Position numbers and translations under genes: made by a program. Of a stretch of 17,869 nucleotides of DNA, positions 1 through 10,214 are shown in pieces. The stretch lies in contig UROX01000037.1 in NCBI GenBank assembly GCA_900549685.1, positions 1 to 17,869 on the forward strand, read 5' to 3'. Under the pieces are notes generated by a model. That model saw only the letters and a program-made list of their open reading frames with translations. It had not been told where the DNA came from and did no database searches. The DNA comes from an uncultured Alistipes sp. (GTDB lineage: Bacteria; Bacteroidota; Bacteroidia; Bacteroidales; Rikenellaceae). Numbering within the stretch: the stretch's first letter is position 1; each line of letters begins with the position of its first letter.

Positions 1-53
1 AAAAAGCGGCTATTACCGACCTCCGTTTCTGCCGCCATGCCTTCGAACAACAA

Positions 54-85
54 GCCCCGGCTCCCGCCAAAACGAGAACCGGGGC
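54..85 (-). terminator. possible weak terminator after the DpsL gene
   Basis: Arms GCCCCGG (54-60) and CCGGGGC (79-85) pair perfectly, and a further CTC/GAG pairing extends the stem around a small loop. Read on the minus strand, the stem is followed by TTGTTGTT, a weak U-rich tract. It lies about 100 bp past the stop codon of the DpsL-type gene, so it is a reasonable but unproven 3' end. Confidence 0.35.
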
Positions 86-182
86 ATTCCGGATGCGCGG
101 CCGGCGCCGCAAACCACAACGGGAAAGTCGAAAAACGTTTCCAAAAACGCCGGTAGAACGGAATATGCGACTTTCCGAAAAA

Positions 183-695
183 TTATTTCATCATCTTGTC
201 GAGCGTCTTTTTGAGCGTGGAAATATCCTGCTGATATGAAAGAATATCCTGCTCGTGATCCAGCTCGTCTTCCAGAATCTCGACGGCGATCTTGGCGGTC
301 GTATAGTCGATGCCGTCGGTATAGTCGGCGATGTCCCGGTAGCGCTTGATGGCACAGCGCTCGGACCGCAGGTTCTGTTCGAGAATCGTTTCGACATAAG
401 GGTCGGTCGGCGCTTCGTAGCGGCACCGCGCCATCTGGTTCCACTGGTCGGGACTCAGCACCGGCGTGCCTCCGAGCTGCACGATGCGCGTGACCAGCTT
501 GACGGCGTGCGACAGTTCCTCGTCGGCATGTTCGAGCAGTTCCGCTTCGATTTCGCTCCGCATCGGTCCCTCGATCACCCGGGCGCCGATCCAATATTGA
601 TAATAGGCGAGCCATTCCTCGCACAAAGCTCCGTTGAGCATTTCGATCAGTTTCTGAACATCCAAGTTCAGCACCTCCGCTGTTTCCTGTTTCAT
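183..695 (-). CDS. DpsL/thioferritin-type ferritin-like di-iron protein
   Basis: This encodes a 170-residue, all-helical ferritin-like protein. By family it should form a cytoplasmic cage that oxidises Fe(II) with peroxide or oxygen, protecting DNA and storing iron. Bacterioferritin-style ligands are visible: E26/E27 in helix 1, E60-x-x-H63 in helix 2, E106 or E112 in helix 3, and E144-x-x-H147 in helix 4. No haem-ligand methionine is evident. Cysteines C91 (in ARCRYEAP) and C114 (in SERCAIKRY) match, from memory, the paired cysteines of DpsL 'thioferritins' described in Bacteroides fragilis and Sulfolobus. The start at 695 (MKQETAEV) is preferred over the longer reading from 743 because the extra 16 residues look like translated leader and the family begins near here. 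It is 144 bp downstream of mqnC on the same strand, with a hairpin between them, so it is probably transcribed separately. Ordinary bacterioferritin is the alternative. Confidence 0.88.
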   Translation of the reverse strand: MKQETAEVLNLDVQKLIEMLNGALCEEWLAYYQYWIGARVIEGPMRSEIEAELLEHADEELSHAVKLVTRIVQLGGTPVLSPDQWNQMARCRYEAPTDPYVETILEQNLRSERCAIKRYRDIADYTDGIDYTTAKIAVEILEDELDHEQDILSYQQDISTLKKTLDKMMK

Positions 696-788
696 AGCTT
701 CGCTGTTTTTTATTTTTAAAGACTTGTACGAAACCCGGCACAAAGACTGTGCGACAGAAAACAGAACGACGAAAAGAACGATAAGTCA

Positions 789-817
789 GCCCTTTCGGCA
801 TGACGAGCTGAAAGGGC
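789..817 (-). terminator. hairpin after mqnC, probable terminator
   Basis: Perfect 8-bp arms GCCCTTTC (789-796) and GAAAGGGC (810-817) enclose a 13-nt loop, 22 bp past the mqnC stop codon. On the minus strand the stem is followed by TGACTTATCGTTCTTTTC, which is T-rich but not a clean U tract. It would separate mqnC from the downstream DpsL gene. Confidence 0.5.
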
Positions 818-839
818 GACGGTACAGCCGGTTCCCTGT

Positions 840-1934
840 TCAGCAACGATCCCGGAACCGATAGAGCTGGTCGCGCAGGCGGGGTTCGAATCCCGCCTCG
901 CGGATAGCCTGCTGTATGCCTTCGGCATCGAATGCGTTCGACGCTCCGGCCGAAGACACGACATTTTCCTCGATCATAATCGAACCCATGTCGTTGGCTC
1001 CGCCGTGCAGCGCCATCTGCGCCGTCGCCTTACCCACCGTAAGCCACGAGGCCTGAATGTTGGGGATGTTGTACAGCACGATCCGGCTCAAGGCGATGAT
1101 GCGCAGATATTCGAGCGGAGAGAAGTCGGAAACGACGCCCTCGCGTTCGAGTTCCGTGCCCGTACTGCGGAAAATCCACGGAATGAAAGCCAGAAAGCCG
1201 GGATTGCCCTCGGGACAACGCGCCTGCAAATCGCGGATCCGGAGCAGATGATCGACCCGCTGACGAGGCGTCTCCACATGACCATACATCATCGTGGCCG
1301 AGGTGGGCAGTCCGAGCCGGTGGGCCGTGTGCATCACCTCGATCCAGCGGTCGGCGTCGGGTTTGCCCGGCGATATTCTCCTGCGCACCCCGTTGTCGAG
1401 AATCTCGGCTCCGGCACCCGGCAGCGAATCGAGTCCCGCATCCATCAGCCTGCGGAGCACGGTCTCGTCGTCCAGCGAACTGATCCGGGCGATATGGGCC
1501 ACTTCGGGCGCTCCCAGCGCATGCAGACGCAGCGAGGGATAACGCCTCTTCAGCTCCCGGAACAGGTTTTCGTAAAACGTGATGTCGAGCCGCGGATGAA
1601 GTCCGCCCTGCAACAGCAGCTGGTCGCCGCCCAGGGCCAGCGTCTCCTCGATTTTCCGGGTATACTGCTCGATCGTCGTGATATACGCACGGTCCGTCTG
1701 GTGGAGCTTGCAATGGAAATTGCAGAACTTACACCCCGAAATGCAAACATTGGTGATATTGACGTTGCGGTCGATCTGCCACGTGACCGTACGCCCGGGC
1801 ACATGTTTCTGACGCAGTTCCCACGCCAGTGCGCAAAGTTCGCCGAGCGGGGCTTTCTCGTAGAGCGTTTCGGCCTCGCCGCGACTCAGCGGTTCGAGGC
1901 GGAGAGCTTTCGTATAAATGGAATCGTAGTTCAT
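840..1934 (-). CDS. mqnC: cyclic dehypoxanthinyl futalosine synthase (menaquinone synthesis)
   Basis: This 364-residue radical SAM enzyme converts dehypoxanthine futalosine to its cyclic form in the futalosine (MqnABCD) route to menaquinone. The cluster motif C64-x3-C68-x2-C71 lies in the family-typical context GRTVTW-x3-R-NVNITNVC. MqnC-like segments follow: HALGAPEV, a stretch reading AGLDSLPGAGAEIL, RRRISPGK, TSATMMYGHVET and FIPW. The C-terminal ending with NIQASW, ALHGGANDMGS and MIEENVVS fits MqnC rather than its paralogue MqnE. The length is normal. The start at 1934 (MNYDSIYT) is preferred; an upstream in-frame ATG at 2132 would add 66 residues with no family resemblance. No other mqn gene is in the window, so the pathway genes are scattered. 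No clear promoter was found upstream. Confidence 0.93.
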   Translation of the reverse strand: MNYDSIYTKALRLEPLSRGEAETLYEKAPLGELCALAWELRQKHVPGRTVTWQIDRNVNITNVCISGCKFCNFHCKLHQTDRAYITTIEQYTRKIEETLALGGDQLLLQGGLHPRLDITFYENLFRELKRRYPSLRLHALGAPEVAHIARISSLDDETVLRRLMDAGLDSLPGAGAEILDNGVRRRISPGKPDADRWIEVMHTAHRLGLPTSATMMYGHVETPRQRVDHLLRIRDLQARCPEGNPGFLAFIPWIFRSTGTELEREGVVSDFSPLEYLRIIALSRIVLYNIPNIQASWLTVGKATAQMALHGGANDMGSIMIEENVVSSAGASNAFDAEGIQQAIREAGFEPRLRDQLYRFRDRC

Positions 1935-2485
1935 CGGCAAAGGATACGGAATTAAAGACAAGGACAATCGGAACGGATATACTTCAATGCGTCGAACATT
2001 CTTCAAACTCGACCGCTGCGAATCGCAGCTCAGAGTCATGTTCCCGAATCGGACTTTCCCGTCCCCGACCGGCGGGGAGCCGAAGGCGCAGCACGGAAGC
2101 CGCACAAAGGCCGGTACCGCCGAGCATATCACCGCGGAACGACCGGACGCGGCAACCGGATATTTTCATTTTCGTTTCAGGAACAAAATCTTTCGGTCCC
2201 GACAGTCCCTCTGATACCGGCCGTGCATCGGACCGCAGCTTCGCGGAACCGGGGAAAATTCTTCGGAACAGGCCGGTATTCAAGACCGCCGGCACAGAAC
2301 GTATGCGACCGAAGAGGCCGGAACAGCTTCGGATATGCGCTGTCCGACCGGGTACTTTCTGCCGTCATACGACAGGATTTCCGGCACCGGGCCCTCCGGA
2401 TTTTTCCGAACGAACACCCGCTTCCGTCTTCCGCCGGAGCAGAACGCAGGGGCGGAGGCGGAGACATCGCCCGGTACCGAACGAC
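1935..2485. other. gene-free stretch between mqnC and the ferredoxin gene
   Basis: About 550 bp with no credible gene. Open frames here (for example 1829-2554 plus, 1984-2295 minus) have no recognisable domain and read as arginine/proline/serine-rich translation of GC-rich DNA. No tRNA, IS end or riboswitch could be recognised. The stretch must contain the mqnC promoter, but no TAnnTTTG box was found on the minus strand at a suitable distance. One perfect 15-bp palindrome lies at 2015-2029. It could be decayed coding sequence, a long leader or an unrecognised RNA; nothing distinguishes these. Confidence 0.6.
2015..2029. repeat. perfect 15-bp palindrome upstream of mqnC
   Basis: GCTGCGA (2015-2021), a central A, and TCGCAGC (2023-2029) form a 7-1-7 palindrome about 80 bp upstream of the mqnC start codon. 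It could be an operator or a chance match in GC-rich DNA; only the symmetry itself is seen. Confidence 0.3.
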
Positions 2486-2517
2486 AAAACCGTTCCCCGT
2501 CGCCGGGAAACGGTTTT
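2486..2517 (-). terminator. strong terminator of the ferredoxin gene (possibly bidirectional)
   Basis: Arms AAAACCGTTCCCC (2486-2498) and GGGAAACGGTTTT (2505-2517) pair over about 13 bp with one wobble around a six-base loop. The stem lies 21 bp past the ferredoxin stop codon and ends in TTTTGTCGTT on the minus strand. The A-rich/T-rich ends would also permit termination of plus-strand transcripts. Confidence 0.8.
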
Positions 2518-2538
2518 ATCCTCGATAAGAGGCTGTAC

Positions 2539-2712
2539 TTATTCTGCGAGGTGAATGGACTCGGTCGGGCACACGTCGGCGCACGTACCGCATTCCGTAC
2601 ACATGCTGGCGTCGATTACATAAACATCGCCCGGAGAGATCGCTTCTACAGGACATTCGTCGATACAGGTTCCGCAAGCGGTACAGGTATCTTCACTGAT
2701 TTTGTAAGCCAT
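2539..2712 (-). CDS. 2[4Fe-4S] ferredoxin
   Basis: A small gene of 57 codons starting MAYKISEDTCTACGTC and ending SIHLAE. It has two classic cluster motifs: C10-x2-C13-x2-C16-x3-C20-P, and C38-x2-C41-x2-C44-x3-C48-P. The C-x2-C-x2-C-x3-C-P pattern and the length are those of clostridial-type low-potential ferredoxins, which carry single electrons between soluble redox enzymes in the cytoplasm, such as pyruvate or 2-oxoacid oxidoreductases. The physiological partner is not in the window. The gene stands alone, with a near-consensus promoter at 2753-2784 and a strong terminator at 2486-2517, which suggests high monocistronic expression. The start is well defined: it gives the usual family N-terminus and a short leader of about 35 nt. 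Confidence 0.95.
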   Translation of the reverse strand: MAYKISEDTCTACGTCIDECPVEAISPGDVYVIDASMCTECGTCADVCPTESIHLAE

Positions 2713-2752
2713 TTTCGTTTTGTTTTAAAGTTATGTAGTAAAATTACGGACG

Positions 2753-2784
2753 CAAATATAAAATTATTATCCGAGCGAGTCAAG
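2753..2784 (-). promoter_or_regulatory. promoter of the ferredoxin gene
   Basis: On the minus strand TATATTTG (2760-2753) matches the Bacteroidota -7 box TAnnTTTG exactly. CTTG (2784-2781) lies 20 nt upstream, at the place of the -33 TTTG element. The predicted transcript start is near 2747, giving a leader of about 35 nt. The promoter sits in the short gap after the M20 amidohydrolase stop codon. Confidence 0.75.
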
Positions 2785-2798
2785 CAACCGCGGGAAAT

Positions 2799-3983
2799 TT
2801 ATCGGTTGCAAGCGAACGAGAGCGCCAGCGCGGCCATCGTCACCACCCCGTACACCAACGCCCGTTCGTCGGGATCGAACGCGGAGGTATGCAGGCCGCC
2901 GGAACCCCCTCCCGGCCGCGCGGCTCCGAGCCGGAAGAAGAGACTCGGATAACGCTCGGTGTAATAGCCGAAATCCTCGGCCGTCATCCGCAGGGCCAGT
3001 TCTTCGATGTTTTCCTCTCCCCACAGTTCGGCTGCCGTCTTCCGGGCACGCTCCGTCAGAACGGGATCGTTCACCACGCAGGGGTAGCCTCCCGGAACGA
3101 TATCGACCTCGGCCCGGGTATCGTAGGCCGCGGCCGTAGCCTCGGCGACCGTGCGGATACGTTCCTTGGCCCGTGCACGCCACGCCTCGTTCATCGTCCT
3201 CAACGTGCCTTCCATGCGGACTTCGGAGGGGATGACATTGGTCGCACCGTCGGCGATCACCTTACCGAACGAGAGCACGGTGGGAATCGTGGTATCCGCA
3301 TTGCGGGAGACGATCTGTTGCAGGGCCAGGACGACGGCGGCCGAAGCTACGACCGGATCGGTCAGCGTATGGGGTAGAGCGCCGTGTCCTCCGGTGCCGC
3401 GCACGGCGATCCGGACCTCGTCGCTCGACGCCATGTACTGTCCGGCCCGGAACCCCAGCCGGCCGGCCGGAATCTCCGCAGCGACATGTTCGCCGATGAA
3501 AGCCCGCACGTCGTAATCCCGGAAAGGGTCCTCGGCCAGCACCAGCGACGCACCGCCGGGACAAAGCTCCTCTCCGGGCTGGAACAGTCCGAAGACGGTC
3601 CCTTCGAACGAATCCCTGTGCCGGTTCAGCACGAGCAGAGCGCCCAGCAGACAGGCTGTGTGGATGTCGTGGCCGCAGGCGTGCATGACCCCCGGACGGC
3701 GCGAGGCGAACTCGAGTCCGGTCCGCTCCTCGATGGGCAGGGCGTCCATATCGGCCCGCAGCACGACGCATCGTTTCGGATCGCCCGTACCCTCGATGCG
3801 GGCCAGCAGCCCCGTACCGGCGACGGGGCGGAACGGGATGCCGGCCTCGGTCAGTTTCTCGGCGATGCGCCGGGAGGTCTCGTGCTCCTCGAACGACAGT
3901 TCGGGATGGGCATGCAGCGCCCGGCGGAACCGGAGCACTTCGTCCGAGAACTCGCGGGCTGTTTTCTTGATGCTGTCGTACAT
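2799..3983 (-). CDS. M20D family amidohydrolase / metallopeptidase
   Basis: A 394-residue cytoplasmic zinc hydrolase of the M20D group (hippurate hydrolase, N-acyl-amino-acid and IAA-amino-acid amidohydrolases). Family landmarks are in order: LHAHPELSFEE (23-33), D78-x-D80, MHACGHDIHTA with metal ligands C103 and H105, the general base/ligand pair E138-E139 in FQPGEEL, H166 in GEHV, the dimerisation 'lid' domain from about 183 to 295 with GTGGHGALPH, then MTAEDFGYY (333-341) and the last ligand H365 in GGLHTSAF. C103 is the usual cysteine ligand of this group. Length is normal and there is no signal peptide. Substrate cannot be read from sequence; an N-acyl amino acid or short dipeptide is likely. 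It lies 220 bp downstream of metF on the same strand, so co-transcription is uncertain. Confidence 0.92.
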   Translation of the reverse strand: MYDSIKKTAREFSDEVLRFRRALHAHPELSFEEHETSRRIAEKLTEAGIPFRPVAGTGLLARIEGTGDPKRCVVLRADMDALPIEERTGLEFASRRPGVMHACGHDIHTACLLGALLVLNRHRDSFEGTVFGLFQPGEELCPGGASLVLAEDPFRDYDVRAFIGEHVAAEIPAGRLGFRAGQYMASSDEVRIAVRGTGGHGALPHTLTDPVVASAAVVLALQQIVSRNADTTIPTVLSFGKVIADGATNVIPSEVRMEGTLRTMNEAWRARAKERIRTVAEATAAAYDTRAEVDIVPGGYPCVVNDPVLTERARKTAAELWGEENIEELALRMTAEDFGYYTERYPSLFFRLGAARPGGGSGGLHTSAFDPDERALVYGVVTMAALALSFACNR

Positions 3984-4203
3984 AGCTCGTCGGTTTATCG
4001 CGGGCCGCAGGCCCGATCTGTCCTAAAGTTTATTGTATACTTCGATATATGCCGGTATTTCGGCTGTATTTCTCCGATCCGAGCGCCGGCATCCGCAGTC
4101 GCAGACCGCATTGCCGATCCGGCTCTTCCCCCGCTCCTTCGGATACCGCCGGAAAGAGCCTCGCAAGGACGAAGGCCACGCAGGGACGGATACGGCGGCG
4201 ATC

Positions 4204-5166
4204 TCAGAACAACGCCCGGGCGATTTTCACGATGCTGTCCGTCTTGCTCATCGTGTAGAAATGCAGCACCGGAACTCCGGCAGCGATCAGTTCGCGTCCC
4301 TGGGCTATGGCCCACTCGATTCCCACCTCGCGCACCTGAGCGTTCGTCTCGCAACGTTCCACCTCGCGGACGAGGTCGCCGGGCAGATCGACATGGAAGA
4401 CCTGCGGCAGCATCGTCAGCTGCGACTTCGTGGCAAAGGGTTTGAGACCCGGGATGATCGGGATCGTGATGCCCGCGGCGCGACAGTCGTCGATGAAGGC
4501 CAATATCTTCGCATTGTCGAAGCTCATCTGCGTCAGGATATAGTCGGCTCCGGCATCGACCTTCTCTTTCAGCCGGCGGAGATCCTCTTCCCGGTTGGGC
4601 GCCTCGGAATGTTTCTCGGGATAACCGGCCACGCCGATGCAGAAATGCGAGTGATGGCACTCGTCCACCTCCCCGTCGATGAAAATACCCCGGTTCATGC
4701 GGTCGATCTGACGGACGAGGTCCACGGCATGGGCATGCCCGTCGGGATGGACGCGGAAAGCATGCTCGCCCCGCAGGTTGTCGCCCCGAATGGCCAGCAC
4801 GTTGTGCACGCCCAGAAAATCGAGGTCGATGAGCGCATCCTCGATGTCGTAGCGCGACTGTCCTCCGCAGATCATGTGCGGCACCACCTCCCATCCGTAG
4901 CGCTTCATAATGGCGGCCGAAATGCCCACGGTCCCCGGTCGGCGACGCACCGTGTGGCGTTCGAGCAGACCGTTTTCGCGTTCGGTGTATTTCACGTCCT
5001 CGCGGTGATAGGTGACGTTGATGTAGGCAGGCGAGAATTCCTTCAGCGGGTCGAGCGCGTCGAAAATCCGCTGCGTGCCCTCCCCTTTGAGCGGAGGAAG
5101 CAGCTCCACGGCCAGACGAGGCGTTTTCTTGTCCGTCGCCTCACGGACGATGTCGGTGATGTGCAT
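4204..5166 (-). CDS. metF: 5,10-methylenetetrahydrofolate reductase
   Basis: A 320-residue FAD-dependent TIM-barrel enzyme that reduces methylene-THF to methyl-THF, the methyl donor for MetH. Family motifs are seen: VELLPPLKGEG with the catalytic glutamate at E21 (FEFFPP in many homologues), SPAYINVTY, VVPHMICGGQSR, LAIRGDNLRGE with the flavin-contacting aspartate, IGVAGYPEKH, DAGADYILTQMSFD and IPGLKPF. VPVLHFYTMSK lies near the C-terminus, as usual. Length is typical of bacterial MetF and the protein is cytoplasmic. The start codon lies only 22 bp downstream of the metH stop, so the two are almost certainly co-transcribed, placing production and use of methyl-THF under one control. Confidence 0.96.
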   Translation of the reverse strand: MHITDIVREATDKKTPRLAVELLPPLKGEGTQRIFDALDPLKEFSPAYINVTYHREDVKYTERENGLLERHTVRRRPGTVGISAAIMKRYGWEVVPHMICGGQSRYDIEDALIDLDFLGVHNVLAIRGDNLRGEHAFRVHPDGHAHAVDLVRQIDRMNRGIFIDGEVDECHHSHFCIGVAGYPEKHSEAPNREEDLRRLKEKVDAGADYILTQMSFDNAKILAFIDDCRAAGITIPIIPGLKPFATKSQLTMLPQVFHVDLPGDLVREVERCETNAQVREVGIEWAIAQGRELIAAGVPVLHFYTMSKTDSIVKIARALF

Positions 5167-5188
5167 ATCTTGTCGTATGTTCGTTTCG

Positions 5189-8857
<3,669 letters not shown>

Positions 8858-8881
8858 CCGGTCGTATTTCGTAGCGTCCGC

Positions 8882-8923
8882 AGCCGGACGAACCGGCTCC
8901 GGACGGCCCTGCCTTCCGCAGGG
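8882..8923 (-). repeat. two adjacent GC-rich hairpins in the cyclase-metH gap
   Basis: Two stem-loops fill the 67-bp gap. CCCTGC (8907-8912) pairs with GCAGGG (8918-8923), loop of five. AGCCGG (8882-8887) pairs with CCGGCT (8893-8898), loop of five. Neither is followed by a U tract on the minus strand, so they are poor intrinsic terminators. They may act as an mRNA stabiliser, processing site or partial attenuator between the two genes. Confidence 0.5.
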
Positions 8924-8924
8924 G

Positions 8925-10022
8925 TTATTCTTTGACAATCGAAACTTCGAAGAGTTTGTTCCAGTTTTTCCCGGTCACGAAAATCCGACCGCCGCGGGCG
9001 TCGTAGGCGATCCCGTTGAGCACGTCGGTCGTCGAATCGACATCCGCCTCGGAAAGCAGGCCGCCCATATCGACGACGCCCGTCACGACACCCGTGCGCG
9101 GATCGATCCGGACGATCGTGTCGGTCATGTAGACATTGGCCCACAGCTCGCCGTCGATCCATTCCATTTCGTTGATGTAAGGCACTTTGCTCCGGTCCGT
9201 ATAGACCTCAATGGTCCGCAGCCGCCTGAACCCGTCCGGATCGATCACATGGATCTTCTCGCTACCGTCGCTCATGTACAGATAACGGCCGTCGGTGGCC
9301 AGTCCCCAGCCCTCGCCGGCGTAACCGAATTCGCCGGTCTTCTCGAACGTCTCTGCATCGTACACCAGCGCCCTGTTGTTCTGCCACGTGAGCAGATAGA
9401 ACTTCCCGTCGAGCAGCGCCAGCCCCTCGCCGAAAAGCTCCCGGTCCAGCCGTTCGGTCTTCAGCGCCCTGCCGCTCGCCGGATCGATCTTGAACAATGC
9501 CGAATGCCCCTCAAGTCCCGTGCTCTCGTACAGATAGCCGTCGTGCCAGAGCAGGCCTTGCGTATAATGTCCGCGGTCGTGCGGATAGGTGGCGACGACC
9601 CTGTGCCCGTAAAGCACGGGAGCCTGTGCGGCCAATACGGTGAACTCGCCCGACCGGCTCTCGCTCTGTCCGTCGAGGTAGGCCGTGAGCCGGTAAATGA
9701 GCCGCCCTACGGGATGATCGTCCGCCACGACGTATTCGTAGCCCGCCGTATCGACGGCAGCGATCCTTCGCTCGCCGATACTCAGCACGGCGCTGTCGAT
9801 CCGCGCACCGTCTTTCAGCGTAAAGGCGATTTTCTGTACGTCGCCCTGACGGACCGTATGTCCGTAGACGGGCGACACGGAGGCGACGACCGAAAGCGGA
9901 GCCTGTTCCTCCGCCTGCGATCCGCCCTGGCCGACGGCATGCACGTCGCCCGTTCCCACGCACGAATTCAGCAGCCCGAAGATCGCCGCGCCGACGGATA
10001 ATATGCTTTTTTTCACATTCAT
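8925..10022 (-). CDS. lipoprotein, plant-type glutaminyl-peptide cyclotransferase family
   Basis: A 365-residue exported protein. A signal peptide (MNVKK then a hydrophobic run) ends in the lipobox LNSC, with C21 as the lipidation site, so the mature protein should be anchored in the envelope. Residues about 45-132 look like an immunoglobulin-like beta domain (PVYGHTV, IAFTLKDGARI). From about 136 the sequence is a beta-propeller with marks of the plant/bacterial glutaminyl cyclase family (Glu_cyclase_2): HYTQGLLWHDGYLYESTGLEG, FGEGLALLDGKFYLLTW, GWGLATDGRYLYMSDGS, INEMEWIDGELWANVY and LNGIAYD. The known reaction is cyclisation of N-terminal glutamine to pyroglutamate, releasing ammonia; activity here is inferred. 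In transcription order it precedes metH by 67 bp and has its own -7 box at 10047-10054, so it is probably the first gene of a cyclase-metH-metF transcript. Confidence 0.88.
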   Translation of the reverse strand: MNVKKSILSVGAAIFGLLNSCVGTGDVHAVGQGGSQAEEQAPLSVVASVSPVYGHTVRQGDVQKIAFTLKDGARIDSAVLSIGERRIAAVDTAGYEYVVADDHPVGRLIYRLTAYLDGQSESRSGEFTVLAAQAPVLYGHRVVATYPHDRGHYTQGLLWHDGYLYESTGLEGHSALFKIDPASGRALKTERLDRELFGEGLALLDGKFYLLTWQNNRALVYDAETFEKTGEFGYAGEGWGLATDGRYLYMSDGSEKIHVIDPDGFRRLRTIEVYTDRSKVPYINEMEWIDGELWANVYMTDTIVRIDPRTGVVTGVVDMGGLLSEADVDSTTDVLNGIAYDARGGRIFVTGKNWNKLFEVSIVKE

Positions 10023-10046
10023 GGAATATCTGACTGTCTATCGTGC

Positions 10047-10054
10047 CAAAGGTA
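10047..10054 (-). promoter_or_regulatory. -7 box for the cyclase (and possibly metH-metF) transcript
   Basis: On the minus strand TACCTTTG matches TAnnTTTG exactly. A transcript would start near 10041, about 19 nt before the cyclase ATG at 10022. No convincing -33 TTTG is seen. It faces away from the serS -7 box 11 bp away. Confidence 0.55.
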
Positions 10055-10065
10055 CAAAAAATTAG

Positions 10066-10073
10066 TATCTTTG
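10066..10073 (+). promoter_or_regulatory. -7 box for serS
   Basis: TATCTTTG followed by CA is an exact TAnnTTTG box. Transcription would start near 10080 and leave a leader of about 135 nt before serS. No good -33 element is visible. The leader holds a possible stem TGCGACG (10103-10109) with CGTCGCA (10142-10148), and the palindrome GGACCGGTCC at 10093-10102. Confidence 0.65.
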
Positions 10074-10214
10074 CAGAGTCGCCCCGAAAACGGGACCGGT
10101 CCTGCGACGGCGCTCTCTCTTCGGAAAACGGACCGTAAAAGCGTCGCACAGAAACCGTTGCAATACCGATTGCGTTCCGGAGGGTCGTATCATCCGATAA
10201 AAATTTAACAAATA

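Noticed and set aside
735..755. Possible promoter for the DpsL gene (minus strand AGTCTTTG within GCACA-N5-TGTGC)
   Set aside because: Two mismatches to the -7 box and no -33 element; the short inverted repeat is within chance expectation.
878..897. tRNA T-arm-like sequence GGCGGGGTTCGAATCCCGCC
   Set aside because: It lies inside the mqnC coding region, the loop is one base too long for a regular T-arm, and no acceptor, D or anticodon arm can be drawn around it.
4001..4015. Hairpin CGGGCC-GCA-GGCCCG upstream of the M20 gene
   Set aside because: It has only a three-base loop and no U tract on either strand, and lies 5' of the M20 start, so it cannot be supported as a terminator.
4021..4050. 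Possible -7 box for the M20 gene
   Set aside because: TAAACTTT differs at two key positions from TAnnTTTG, so it is not reported as a promoter.
8858..8924. Cobalamin riboswitch upstream of metH
   Set aside because: The gap is too short for one and lacks the conserved B12-box; a cobalamin element was not seen upstream of the cyclase gene either.
8858..8938. TTG start extending MetH by 27 residues
   Set aside because: It overlaps the upstream cyclase stop, has no family resemblance, and would shift the B12 ligand away from position 759; the ATG at 8857 fits better.
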